From positions 14,017,001 to 14,081,000 of the forward strand of contig OX419755.1 in NCBI GenBank assembly GCA_948567375.1: a stretch of DNA of 64,000 nt, read 5' to 3'. Origin of the DNA: Lunularia cruciata. Taxonomy: Eukaryota; Streptophyta; Marchantiopsida; Lunulariales; Lunulariaceae. A model generated the notes under the pieces. It was not told the origin of the DNA. It worked only from the letters and a program-made list of their open reading frames with translations, and made no database searches. This document shows, piece by piece, positions 21,539 to 32,139 of this stretch. A program made the position numbers and the translations under genes. The stretch's first letter is position 1; each line of letters starts with the position of its first letter.

Positions 21539-21964
21539 TGTAACAATATGGAGTTTAGTGACGAAGTCAGTCGGGCTCACGAAGTAGCACATAAGACAAA
21601 TTAGCCTAGAATATTCTGGAAGTATCTAGGAAGCTTCTTGGGAAGCTTTTCGGTTAGCTTAGCTTGCACCTTAAGTAAGTAGCTTCTAGAAGGAAGCTTC
21701 TAGAAGCTTCCAACTAGCTTAGCTTGCACGCCAAGTAGGCGGCTTCTAGAAGGAAGTTTCTTGAGAAGCTTACTAGTTAACTTGGCTTGCACTCTAAGAA
21801 AGTGGCTTGAGGAAGCTTCTTGAGAAGCTTCTCAAGGGCCTTGTATGCTACCTATAAATACCAAAGCCAAAGCTCATGCTAGGCATTCGGAGTTTTCCCT
21901 CATTCAAGTGTCCCAATGTGAGTTTCTATTCTCCTATTTCTCTCCTTGGATGCGGTCTCTTACA
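21539..21964 (+). mobile_element. Solo LTR1 with perfect 5-bp TSD
   Basis: It begins TGTAACAATATGGAG and ends CTCTTACA, 426 bp, flanked by TAATC at 21534-21538 and 21965-21969. It matches the two LTRs of element A. Its U3-like part contains two units of about 60 bp (starting near 21682 and 21742) with GCTTCTAGAAGGAAG, followed by a TATAAATA box at 21853-21860. Confidence 0.9.
21684..21710. promoter_or_regulatory. Heat-shock element array in LTR1 (perfect four-unit HSE)
   Basis: 21693-21710 reads GAA-GC-TTC-TA-GAA-GC-TTC, four perfectly spaced alternating modules, preceded at 21684-21691 by TTC-TA-GAA. Further modules are TTC-TG-GAA-GT-ATC at 21614-21626 and GAAGCTTC with TTGAGAAGCTTC at about 21812-21831. 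The TATAAATA box is at 21853-21860, a promoter layout typical of heat-shock genes. Inference only for function. Confidence 0.6.
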
Positions 21965-24169
21965 TAATCAAAGACAAGGTACTCCTTTGGGGTACTATAG
22001 TTTTTTGAGAGTTCCAATCTTGTGTGCTTCTTTCTTTGGATTGCTACAACCACCAACATGATATAAGTTTTATAGCTTAATCTAAAATAAAATAAAAACT
22101 CACTCTAAAAGCTAGTGGTGGCAAGACACTATCAACATGGTGATGCCAAAGATAGAGGTACTAGAAAGGTTTATGCCATTTGACTCTACTATAACCGACT
22201 TGTCAATGCTCGTATGACACTTGCACAAGTTGGCCCAAACAAATGCCAATGGTAAGGCACTCCTTTGTAATGAATTGAACAAAGCCATGAAGTGAGTGGA
22301 GGAGGAAGTAAATGATTCAAAGGAGAAGGATAAAATATTGGAGAAATTCCAAAAAGATGAACTCTTACAACAAGAGCAAAACAAGGTAGTCTTGCAATAG
22401 TTGAAATTAGAGGTGGATGAAGTAGATGCCAAGGCCTTCCAACAATGAAACCAGCACAAAGGCAACTATGAGCAAAAGATGATGAGTTGTTGACACTACA
22501 AATTGAATTGGATAAAGGTCACACAAAGGCAAAGACGGCAAAAACACGATATGAGAACTTGAAGAAGTTAACCAATCTTTGCATCCAAGACTTCAACATG
22601 TGCTTCAAATGCTAGAAAAAAAAGGAAGACTAGAAATGAATGAGAATATGAGATGAGTTATCAAACAAATTGCAAAGTGAATCAAGAAATCTGGAGAATG
22701 AATGGATTGGGCTACTTGCAACAATTGGACATATGGCAACTCAACTTTCCAATCAATTGGAATTCATTGCCAACAAAAACCCCCAAAATAAAAAGATGAT
22801 GGATTTATAAACATAGATTGATGCGCTAGAGAGGAAAGTCTTTATGAACTATCAACTCAAGGTGTTGTTTTGATGAATTGCAAAGCCACACTAACTCAAA
22901 ATTCTACAAGGCACAGACTATCTTTGCAAGAGAAGTTGTAGGATACCAAGAAGAAATTTTATTGTTTGTCCAACTATGTAAGGAGGAAGGCAATTCATCA
23001 TAGATGCTATCTACTTGGGCAGAAAATGAGTAACACTTTGTTTGGAACAATGCCGAGTCATTGCATAGTTAGGATAATTTTGTAATCATGGTCTAAGACC
23101 CTTTGTACATGTACATACTTCCTACATAGTTAGATAGGGTACAATACAACGTCTTGTGTTAGTCTGTTATACAACAAGCTAGCGGTAAATAACAAGAAGT
23201 TTAGGTGGCCATTCCACATAGACTATGTCTACTTAAGATAAGATTAGTGAGGATTAGATGTAATTAACATATCTCCAACACTTTAAAGCCACTTGATTTC
23301 TTTGTGGCTAAGTAGGAAATGTATAAAAGGCTTAAGCTCAATGTTCACCACGTCCATTTAGTGCATCCCTCTTTTGTAGTAAATGAAACTTACACAATCA
23401 AGACTCTTGAGTCAATGTGTTTTACTCCTACAAAGTGTACTTTGTATGAGTGATTGCATGCTTATTTGAGTGGGAAGTGATGAATCTTGATGTATAAGTA
23501 GAAGAAATTGAGTGTAGGAAATCATTTGTGTGGAACTAGAGTATGCAACTTTAGGGGCTAACAAAGGTCAGAAACAATATAATGATAGGCTACAAAACAC
23601 CTAGAGTATGGTAAAGTAACACTATCCTGTAAGATTAAGCGGCATGTGCATTTGAGACTCCTATGACCTAGTGCCTTTTGGGAAGGGTGGAACACTGCTC
23701 ATAATTGTAGTTTTCAAAGTGATAGGAACCTCAGAATTCCTACCTCCACTTCATACACACATTCTAAGATATATTGTGTAGTACCTCATCGTCAAGTTAA
23801 TTGCATATGCTTACAAAGCTTGTAATGCAAAAAAAGTACTCCAGCTACTTGAGAGACTCAACAACACTAAATTGAACCTAGTTGTGTTAAGTGTGTAATA
23901 GCGGAATCCAAGGCAAAGTGACCTTTGTTATGAATGAATCATCATCTTCAAGAATCTTTTGGATTAAATCTATAGTAAGCATGATTACTGATGATTTAAA
24001 ATTTTCTGGTGTGCCAAAGGTGATGGTGCTACCTTCTTTTGGGAATGGCTTTGCCCAAGAGGTTAAATACAAAATAATAAACTATCATCTTTGTGACACT
24101 TTTTATCTCAGTTTTAGCCATATTCAACATGTATCCTGGTGAGATTGACCTGTTCTTACCACATTATTC

Positions 24170-26190
24170 CTAATTTTAACAACACCAGATTGATACAAAT
24201 ACACTCTCATAGAGGTTTCTTATTTATGTATTCTCATGAACATCTATCATTGATATCATATCTTGGAGAATATAAGATCTATCCTTAAGCATATCAAACG
24301 ACTTTTTTATATCTTTATGATATTTATAATCATCATGCATAAATACAACTGGTGTTTTTTGCAATTGATATCTACCAATCTATATCTAAAGCTCCAAGTT
24401 CACCCAGGTTTCATTGCAATGAATGGCAAGATTCTCATCGTATAGTATGTATTATGATATCTTTTATAAATCCATCCATCTTTTATATATCATGATATAT
24501 TTTATTATAACTATTTGGTGGAATATAGGAGGTAAATAGAATGAAAAAACATTAGACTTCAATCCATGTCAAAATTATCCTAAGGAATTTTTCCATTTTA
24601 AAGGGCTTTCTTGGACAAGGATTCTAACCATGCAACCACTATTCACCCCAATATCAATCTATATCTAGAGAGACATACACAACTTTTCATAGGACACATG
24701 CAAAAGAATGATTTGTCTATAGATGAGGTATGCATCTGAAATCCCCTAGAGTATTTCCTAGTGCAATGTGTTTTCTTAAATGCTAGTCAATCTCAAGAAT
24801 TATATGGAGAATCTTACATATGATTGATTAGTTTTCTCGAAAAAGGATTCGGACCAGACTACCCTTACTCGTTCAGATGCAGATCCATACCAAAGAGCTA
24901 GGGATGAGCTTACTCAGGACATATGCAACAAACAATTTTATCTATAGATGCGAATCCATATTTGAAGTTCCACATGAGATTTACAGAATCCAAATTGCTT
25001 TCTTTAGATTCGAGTCCATGTCAAGGAGTGCACCAATAATCTTACTCGAGATTGATAAGTCTTCTTGAAGATGATTCTATGCAAGCAACCACCACTACCC
25101 GTTCACATACCGTTCAAGACAAACTTGTGCAAGAGATATGCAATAAATAGTTCATCTAAAGATGCCAATCCAAGCGGTTTTCAACATCTCAATTAAAGGA
25201 CAACAAGTTCTCCAAATTATGTATGAGTCTTCCTAACAAGGTAAGAAATTATCTAATACAAACTCTATCAAGCTAGAAAAAATTGGTCATGGACTCTGAT
25301 ATACAGACGTTTTACTTATTGCACTCTTGTAACAAGTCAAGTGGAGAGAATGGGAATAGAGGAAAGTACCATTTGTATCGCTGAGTCATACTAATGACAA
25401 ACTTTAGGACAGATATATGGAGTCGTATCGTTGGTTGAGGAGGAAGGTAGATTATCGTGGAAAGTTAAATCTCTGCCTTTTATCATTTTATGTGCTTGAG
25501 GATCAAAAGCTTATAAACACGTGTGTACATTTTAGCTACTTTGGATTTAATATATTCTTCTCTTATCAAGGTTGTGTACGTAAGTTATTATATCAAAAAC
25601 CCTCCGATGAGACAAGTTGGTTTTTTACCCATCCATAGTTTCTCAAGCAAGCATTCTACCATTAATTGCTCCACTTGGAAATCTTTTGCGTGAGTAGACC
25701 ATTGTATGCATAGCTTCAGCTGATAGTTTGTTTTCTAACAATTTATTTCTACAAAATTGATCTAGTATCCTCAGAAAGTGTATGGCTTGTTTGCTCTGCA
25801 ATGCAATTTTTCAATATAGAATAAGGGTTTATAATTTTAAATATAAACCCTTATAAAAATGAAAAAATGAAATCATCTAGTTATTTACATATTCAATTTT
25901 ATTATTTATTATCAAAATCTTAATCTTTCTCCTTAATTTTGAATGAGAAATTTGAATGCTTGAAATGCTAAAAAAGAACTATTTCTCCAATTTCATTCTC
26001 AAATCCATACAACTTAATTCTCCTCGTGTAACAATAAAAGAAAGAATATATCTTGAGTTTCCCATTGAAAGATGATGACCAGACCACTTATGTTAGACTG
26101 TACAAGTTGCAAAGGGTGCTAGAAGTGGTTGTCAATATTGAAAATGGTTCTTTACATTATTTCCCTAGGAGGCAAGACTTGCAAGTTATT
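24170..26190. other. Intergenic, no gene seen
   Basis: AT-rich, with short open frames (24263-24445, 24877-25068, 25417-25638 plus) that have no recognisable domain. 24830-25130 repeats phrases such as AGATGC(A/G)AATCCAT and CAAGAGATATGCAA, hinting at diverged local duplication. Confidence 0.45.
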
Positions 26191-26198
26191 ACAATTCT

Positions 26199-26605
26199 AC
26201 GTAGAGCCCGATCTTAAAATGCTTCTGCTCTTTGATTTATATGTCAATTATTTGAGTTTTTTACATTCAAATGTCCAAGGCTCTTAGGCCAAATTATGAG
26301 GAGTAACAGTGCCAATATTACATAGAACTCAGTCTTAAAATGCTTCCAGCGTAGAGCCCGGTCTTAAAAAGCTTCTGCTGGTTGGCAAACAATTGGCATA
26401 TAATTATATGCCAATTGTTTGGCGTTGTTTACACTCAAATGTCGAAGGCTCTTAGCCCAAATTATGAGAAGGAACGGTTTCAATACTACATAGAACCCGG
26501 TCTTAAAATGCTAGCATTCCTTGATTCATATGCTAATTATTTGACATTGTTCACGTTCAAATGTCCAAGGCTCTTTAGCCAAATTACGAGGGGTAACGGA
26601 ATCGA
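26199..26605. repeat. Tandem repeat, three units of about 120-150 bp
   Basis: Units start near 26199, 26349 and 26487. Each has TAGA(G/A)CCCG(G/A)TCTTAAAA(T/A), a middle TCAAATGTC(C/G)AAGGCTCTTAG and an end CCAAATTA(T/C)GAG followed by (A)GTAACG. A fourth short copy of the first core lies near 26315. Divergence between units is about 10-15 percent by eye. Confidence 0.8.
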
Positions 26606-26619
26606 CCCTATTACTCTAA

Positions 26620-27540
26620 GAAGCGTTGTTTGAGTAATATCCAGTTTAAGTTGATACAACCCCCAATCCAAATCTACTCGAGAAATAATACATCATATTG
26701 AGTTGTAAATATAGTAGACTTCATAAATTATATATCCAAGGGATTCAAGAATATAATAGACTTTGTCATCAAAGTGAACTACGCGAAGTGTGTGCATTTT
26801 ATGATAGTTTGAAAGTGATAGTTTGATTCAAGTTGATCGATCCAAATTTTGGGATATACTTCTTATGTAACCAAGAAATTATCTCATTTACTCATGAATA
26901 AATTAATTGAAAGTATTTCAGAAATATTTACAAATATCTCCCAATCAAACATCATATGTAAAGATGCTGCTCACAAATCAATAAACCAATCAATATATTT
27001 ATCGTTAATTATCTATCGTTAGCATGAAGAGTGACAAATACAGATTTGTACAAGAATTTTGATTCATTGGAGCTCTCTCTTTCGTGACATTTTAAAAATT
27101 TTCATTTTTCTTTGTTCGTTGGTTGGCTTTAGTTTGTTTTTTTTGCTCACAATCCTCCTTTTCGGAACCAAACTCTCTACAGTATTCAAATTTTTTTCAA
27201 AATATTTCCACTATCAACAAACAGACACGGGATGATCATGACCAGGCTTCACACCTATAGAAATTGCTTGTTCACCTCTATGAGTAATTGACTTCTTAAA
27301 ATTGCCAAGGAAAAATGGTCTCTATTACTCAAGCTTCTTGTTTCATCCTTCCATAAGGGTTTTCCGCAAGATGTTGACAAATCTAACAACTTCTTTCAGC
27401 TCTTTCCACTTGATACCAAGATCTTTCATAATCTTACTATGATCTATAATTTTTATTATTCTAATTATATAATTGATACTTTATTCAGATTTGTATGTCA
27501 GAGCATACATCCTCAAGATGTATTGTCTTTCTATACTATA
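26620..27540. other. Intergenic, no gene seen
   Basis: AT-rich sequence without an open frame of note or a recognised repeat. Confidence 0.45.
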
Positions 27541-27544
27541 CCTG

Positions 27545-27766
27545 ATATCTGGCAGGGATAGATGATAGAATTTCCCGTGTGTTTCTATTTTATTTCTGGC
27601 ATGGATAGACGATAGAGCTTCCCCTGTATCTGCAAATTTCACGAATCGACCCACGTCTGATAAACCATCCTCAAGTCTATTCTTTTATTTTTATATTATT
27701 TCTGGCATGGATGGACCATAGAGCTTCCCATGCATTTGCCAATGTCATGGATCTGCCCACGTCTGA
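27545..27766. repeat. Direct repeat, about 70-bp units
   Basis: Unit 27591-27661 (TATTTCTGGCATGGATAGAC ... CCCACGTCTGAT) recurs at about 27697-27767 with about 15 percent difference, and a partial unit lies at 27545-27575 (TCTGGCAGGGATAGATGATA). Period about 106 bp. Confidence 0.75.
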
Positions 27767-27779
27767 TTTGCTAAAGTTG

Positions 27780-30470
27780 ATTGTTTTGACACATCTTTAT
27801 GCGTTTTAAAACTAGTTGATGCATTCTTTCACACTTGGAGAGCTCTTCCTCGTCATCTATCTGTGGTTTATTACTTCATTCTCGACACACTCCCACACAC
27901 CTTCAAATTATTCAAGTAATTTTTGATCCGCTTACTCCAGAGATGATAGTTATCAATGGTTGATCTCTCAATGGTTAATCTAAATCAGGATTCATCTTAC
28001 ATGTAACGTAGCTGATCCTATTTTCCTGGGGATTCAGATTGATAAAGATTAAATATCAACCCTGCACACCCATAACAGAAAGGAGAATATGTTCATGCAT
28101 GTAAAGACTGAAGCAAACACAGTTCTAATATGCAGTATTCATCAATAATGAATACAAGCAGTGTCAAGATCCAGTATATGATTTGGCACGCAGGCTTGAT
28201 GTCCAAAACAAATTTAACCAGGAGCGAACAGTTAACTGGAAAGAACAATCACTTGTAAACTCAAGAAACCGAAAAGTCACAAGAACAATCTTTTTTTAAC
28301 TAGCCCTCAAAAGCTACCCTCCGCGGGGATATCAACTTCAGAAAGGAGCATGAAATTTAGCATACCCCTCTGAAAACAGTTATCCATCGAGAAAACACTC
28401 CTTACATGCAAAATGTAAGTTGATGAGCAGAGCGATTCAATAAATCGAGTCATTTGCCACACCACGTAAGACCATGTCAACAGACCTCACTCTGGTTCGA
28501 CTTCAGGTCAAAGCTCCTGCAGCGCTAGTACACATATGTCTATATGATCATGACACCGAGGGATGGAATCTTAGACGACACTCTCGGCACATGTAGCTCC
28601 ATCTTATGATTGTAATTCAACTGCAGAAATCATGAGATATTTACCTTGATATTTACCCAACTCGTGACCCGGCGAAGACGAGCTAGGACAGACCAAAGCC
28701 ACGTAAATCCCGCGCTAGTTTACTTGTGGACGCTATGCACTTACAAGGACGAACTTGCAAAGATACCTTCTCTGTTCATTGCCGTTTGCTTCAGAAACAC
28801 ATGTGAACTTTGATGAAAGAGCAAAACAGCGCGCTAATATTGACAACACGAAACTCAAGGGATCGAAAAGACCTCCAGAATCCGCAGAAAAAGTATGTAG
28901 GTTATACAGCACCCAAGTTAGAAGACTGAGATCACGTAGAAGAGAATGGAGGACAGAAACCAGTCTGAAAGTCTGCTCATGGAACTAACCACTGCAAAGT
29001 AGGTGGTACATGCAGAATAAATTCTGGAAGCCTGAAGATGCAGCTCCTATCCTCAAGTGCAGAGGCAGTTGCGTCGGCATGGCTCTCGGGAGGTCACTTG
29101 GCCTCTAAGAGTCAGACTGTGACAAGAGGAAACCAAATCTAAACATCATCTCCAACTAGTACCACTTTTGACGTTTGTATGCTTGAATACATGATATGAC
29201 ATTAGTACAGATTGGATCCTTCCTATACTCCAAGATGAGGAAGCAGAACCACAATTGTTCAACTTGGGGTTAAATCTGATCGTGAACAGTAAAAGGATTA
29301 CTGCTTTGATCCTATACAATGCTGACTAAACGGGAAGGACGGAAGGTTTAGTCAGTCTGCTCACACGAGCTGTGCTCTCATGAATGCTTAAGCCTAGTGC
29401 TAGATCTTGGTGAAAACATAATGTTATATCTCTGGCTATGTCCTTATAGGATCGTGGAAATTCTCATTTTGGACTTTTTCTCTTTTTCTCTTTTTCTGCA
29501 AACAAAAACAATAGATTGTCCTCTAAGTTTAGTTCCCTCACTATAGTCTCCTCTTTATTTATACACCTTCTTGCCTTGCAGACCATGCGTGCACATCCAT
29601 CCTGGACCAGAACTAGTTAAAGTTCGGCAGAACCATCTGCCAGAGTTTGTGATGCATTAGATTCACAGCATGTTTACCTGTACAAGTCGTGAAACCTGAG
29701 TTCGTGCTTGTAGTGTAGAGGAGAAGGTGAATTTGACCTATATCGCATTATCCTTACTGTATTTGGACACAAAGCCCAGTACTGTAGCTGATTCTATAGC
29801 TATTAACCGGATTCTACATCATGTGAGGTAACGTTTTTTTTGTCTCTTTACTATAACTAGGTTGGCTAAATGCCCTAACGTGCACATTCGGCAGGGATCT
29901 TGCAGTCAGTCAGCATGACTGGGGAATCAGCCTTGTCTGGATCTATGATTCTCCATCAGCACCCTGTGAATTACACCTGGAGCTGAATATCAATCTACAG
30001 TGTGTATCAACGCATCTGCATATTCGTAAGGGCTCGAAATCTTCAAAACCTCGCACCTTCTGTTGTTGGTGTTTTCTCTGATGATTGTTCTTTTAGATCT
30101 GTGTGAAACGCTATCAGGTAACTGGAGTCATGACGCATGGCTAGAAGGATTTGTGTTGTGGGTCCAGATATTTGCTTCAACTTGCATAGGAAATTTCAAG
30201 GCACGGCTGTAGGCATTACGGATAGTCTTAGACAGTGCTCGCAGAAACTGAAAGGTTTCGAAACTGGGGAGAAATTTCCAGGATTGGACAAGTTTGCAGA
30301 TGCTTCATCAGTTGTCTTATTCAATCTCTCCTGAACGAATGAATTGTCGGATGATCTCCGCGTCACGGGAAAGATACTATTTGTCACTTAGCCACCGAAT
30401 GATGTGAGAGGGAGAAAGAGCAATTTCCAGTTATCACAGGTACTGAGAAATCACTTCATCTGGCCCACGA
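27780..30470. other. Upstream region of the root-cap-family gene; no other gene supported
   Basis: 28100-30470 is less AT-rich and non-repetitive, like the flanks of the intact genes. A 77-codon frame at 28755-28988 and a 65-codon frame at 30137-30334 (plus) could be exons but show no domain. No clear TATA box could be assigned for the downstream gene. Confidence 0.4.
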
Positions 30471-30480
30471 ATTGAAATTG

Positions 30481-32136
30481 ATGATGGTGATGACAAGCAG
30501 CAGTATACTTTTGTTAACTCTGTTGACCTTATCAGCTATCGAAAGTACCTATGCTTCTTCTCAGAGCCTGCCTAACTCGACCGTATGTCGAACAGAACGA
30601 TGCTCTGAGAAGTTCCTTACTTGCCCGTCAGATTGTCCAACTACTGGTGCAGGCACAACTCCCTGTTTCATAGATTGCTGGAGCAGATGCCAGGCAATTT
30701 GTAGAAGTAAGTCTTCACGCTTTAGTTCTGTGGTTGCACTTCCTCGTGGATTTAATACATATTTGTAATGTTTACTAGGAAGGTAGCGAAGAGACGTCAA
30801 TTTGAAGATTCAGAGGACTGTAGGCTGCGTTGTGGGCTAGATCTACAAACTTAAAATCTATAGACAACATTTGTGCGTCATGTTAATTTACGAAGTTTCT
30901 AATGTGCAGATCGCAAGCCCGAATGTGACGAGGCCGGTGCAATATGCCATGATCCACGTTTTGTGGGCGGAGATGGTGTTATGTTCTATTTCCATGGACG
31001 GAAAGACGAAGATTTTTGCATAGTGACAGATCGCAAAATACACATCAACGCTCATTTCATCGGTAAAAGACCAGCTGGTAGACCTCGAGACTATACATGG
31101 GTACAAAGCTTGGGGATGTTGTTCGACTCCCACAAACTGGTCGTGGGAGCAGCAAAAGTGGCCACCTGGGATGACAGTCAGGACAATCTGGAAATCACAT
31201 TCGACGGAGAAAATATTTACCTCCCTCACATAGAAGGCGCATTATGGGCCTCGCCTTCCGCGGACGTCGTGGTCGAGAGAATGGCCACCGCCAACATCGT
31301 GCATGTTGTGGTAGAAAATCTGCTTGAGGCGACCTTGAGCGTGGTTCCCATCACCGAACACGAAAGCCTCATCCACAACTACCAGATTACTGAAGGCGAC
31401 TGTTTCGCCCACTTACAGATGCAGTTCTATTTCCTAGAGCTCTCGAATTCGGTGGACGGGGTGCTAGGGCAGACTTATCAACCGGGATTCACGACACCAA
31501 TACAGCTGAATGTGCCCATGCCAGTCATGGTTGAGGAGGATAAGTACTTCAGTTCCTCTCTGTTGTCCGCCGATTGTGGAGTGAACCAGTTCTGGCCACA
31601 TTCTTCGCCCTATGAGACCGAGCCCACCGATACTATAAATTCCTATCCATTTGAGAATTTCAGCGTTCAGTGCCAGAGTTCGGGCACTGATGGCATGAAC
31701 TGCAGGCGGTGAGGAGGATAAACTATTCTTTGAAATGTACATTATGTCTTGTCGTGCCAATGACATCGTCTATCTTAATTTTATCTTCAGAGTCATTTCT
31801 GATGCATTCGAACAATTCTCTGAACTCATGCAGAGAAGAAACTCGAATATACTGAAGCTCCATCTCTACCCCTACGCAAAAGAACCTGACTATGCTCGCG
31901 TATTGAAGTTCAATCTACATATCGTATGTGCGAATACAGCATATGGCCCTAAACTTCACGTACTTGCAATCGTGCGCATCTCTAATTCGTGGTCAGCCTC
32001 AACAGTCGTTGATGGGTTCGATATTTCGAACGTGCTGTATGTAGATCGGACCTCCAGTGGAAGTAGTAGTCTAGGAACATCTGCTCAATTGATGAGTTAC
32101 AATACCAATCGACGAGCTGGAAAGTTCCCGCAGTAG
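30481..32136 (+). CDS. Secreted root-cap / LEA-related family protein, three exons
   Basis: Proposed exons are 30481-30706, 30910-31708 and 31791-32136, with introns GTAAGT...GTGCAG (203 bp) and GTGAGG...CTTCAG (82 bp); the joined frame is 456 aa. The start ATG at 30481 gives a hydrophobic signal peptide (residues 4-21, MTSSSILLLTLLTLSAIE) and then a Cys-rich segment (CRTERCSEKFLTC, CFIDCWSRCQAIC). Exon 2 carries the family core: CHDPRFVGGDGVMFYFHGRK, INAHFIGKRP, TWVQSLGMLFDSH, GAAKVATWDDSQD, VVPITEHES, DCFAHL, GVLGQTYQPGF and the Root_cap block PVMVEEDKYFSSSLLSADC. Known members are seed-plant extracellular or root-tip proteins of unclear biochemical role. Exon 3 (115 codons, in frame after splicing) has no counterpart that I recognise. 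If intron 2 were kept, translation would stop exactly at the exon 2 boundary (CGG TGA), giving about 342 aa, close to the usual family length; both forms are possible. Confidence 0.85.
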
Positions 32137-32139
32137 TCA

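Larger units (their letters stand above)
20272..22048 (+). mobile_element. Solo LTR2, outer copy, containing two nested solo LTRs
   Basis: This LTR begins TGTAATACCATTAGC and ends GGATTGCTACA. Its own sequence is 20272-20415 plus 21177-22048 minus the LTR1 at 21539-21964 and its duplicated TAATC. The junction at 20415/21177 aligns without a gap to the uninterrupted LTR2 at 20416-21171. Flanks are ACCAT (20267-20271) and ACCAC (22049-22053), a 5-bp target duplication with one mismatch. No internal region remains, so it is a solo LTR formed by recombination, lying inside C copy 1. Confidence 0.8.
18930..24160 (+). mobile_element. C-family element, plus-strand copy 1, split by nested solo LTRs
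   Basis: Left part 18930-20271: broken frames with ITKTIMKLFKSK and the 19728-20018 frame (acidic, Lys-rich). Right part from 22049: PKIEVLERF, TITDLSMLVCHLHKLAQ and a long charged coiled-coil frame to about 22700. 23100-24160 resembles 41100-42070 (shared AATAACAAGAAGT-like, AAGA(T/C)TAGT and GACCTGTTCTTACCA blocks), so it may contain the 3' terminal repeat of the family. The two parts are separated by the LTR2 insertion at 20272-22048. All coding is disrupted. Confidence 0.45.

Noticed and set aside
26199-26605. CRISPR array
   Set aside because: Units are long, diverged and without a short-repeat/spacer pattern; the window is eukaryotic.
30472-30480. Alternative TTG start of the root-cap-family protein
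   Set aside because: Plant genes start at ATG; the ATG at 30481 is in frame and gives a good signal peptide.
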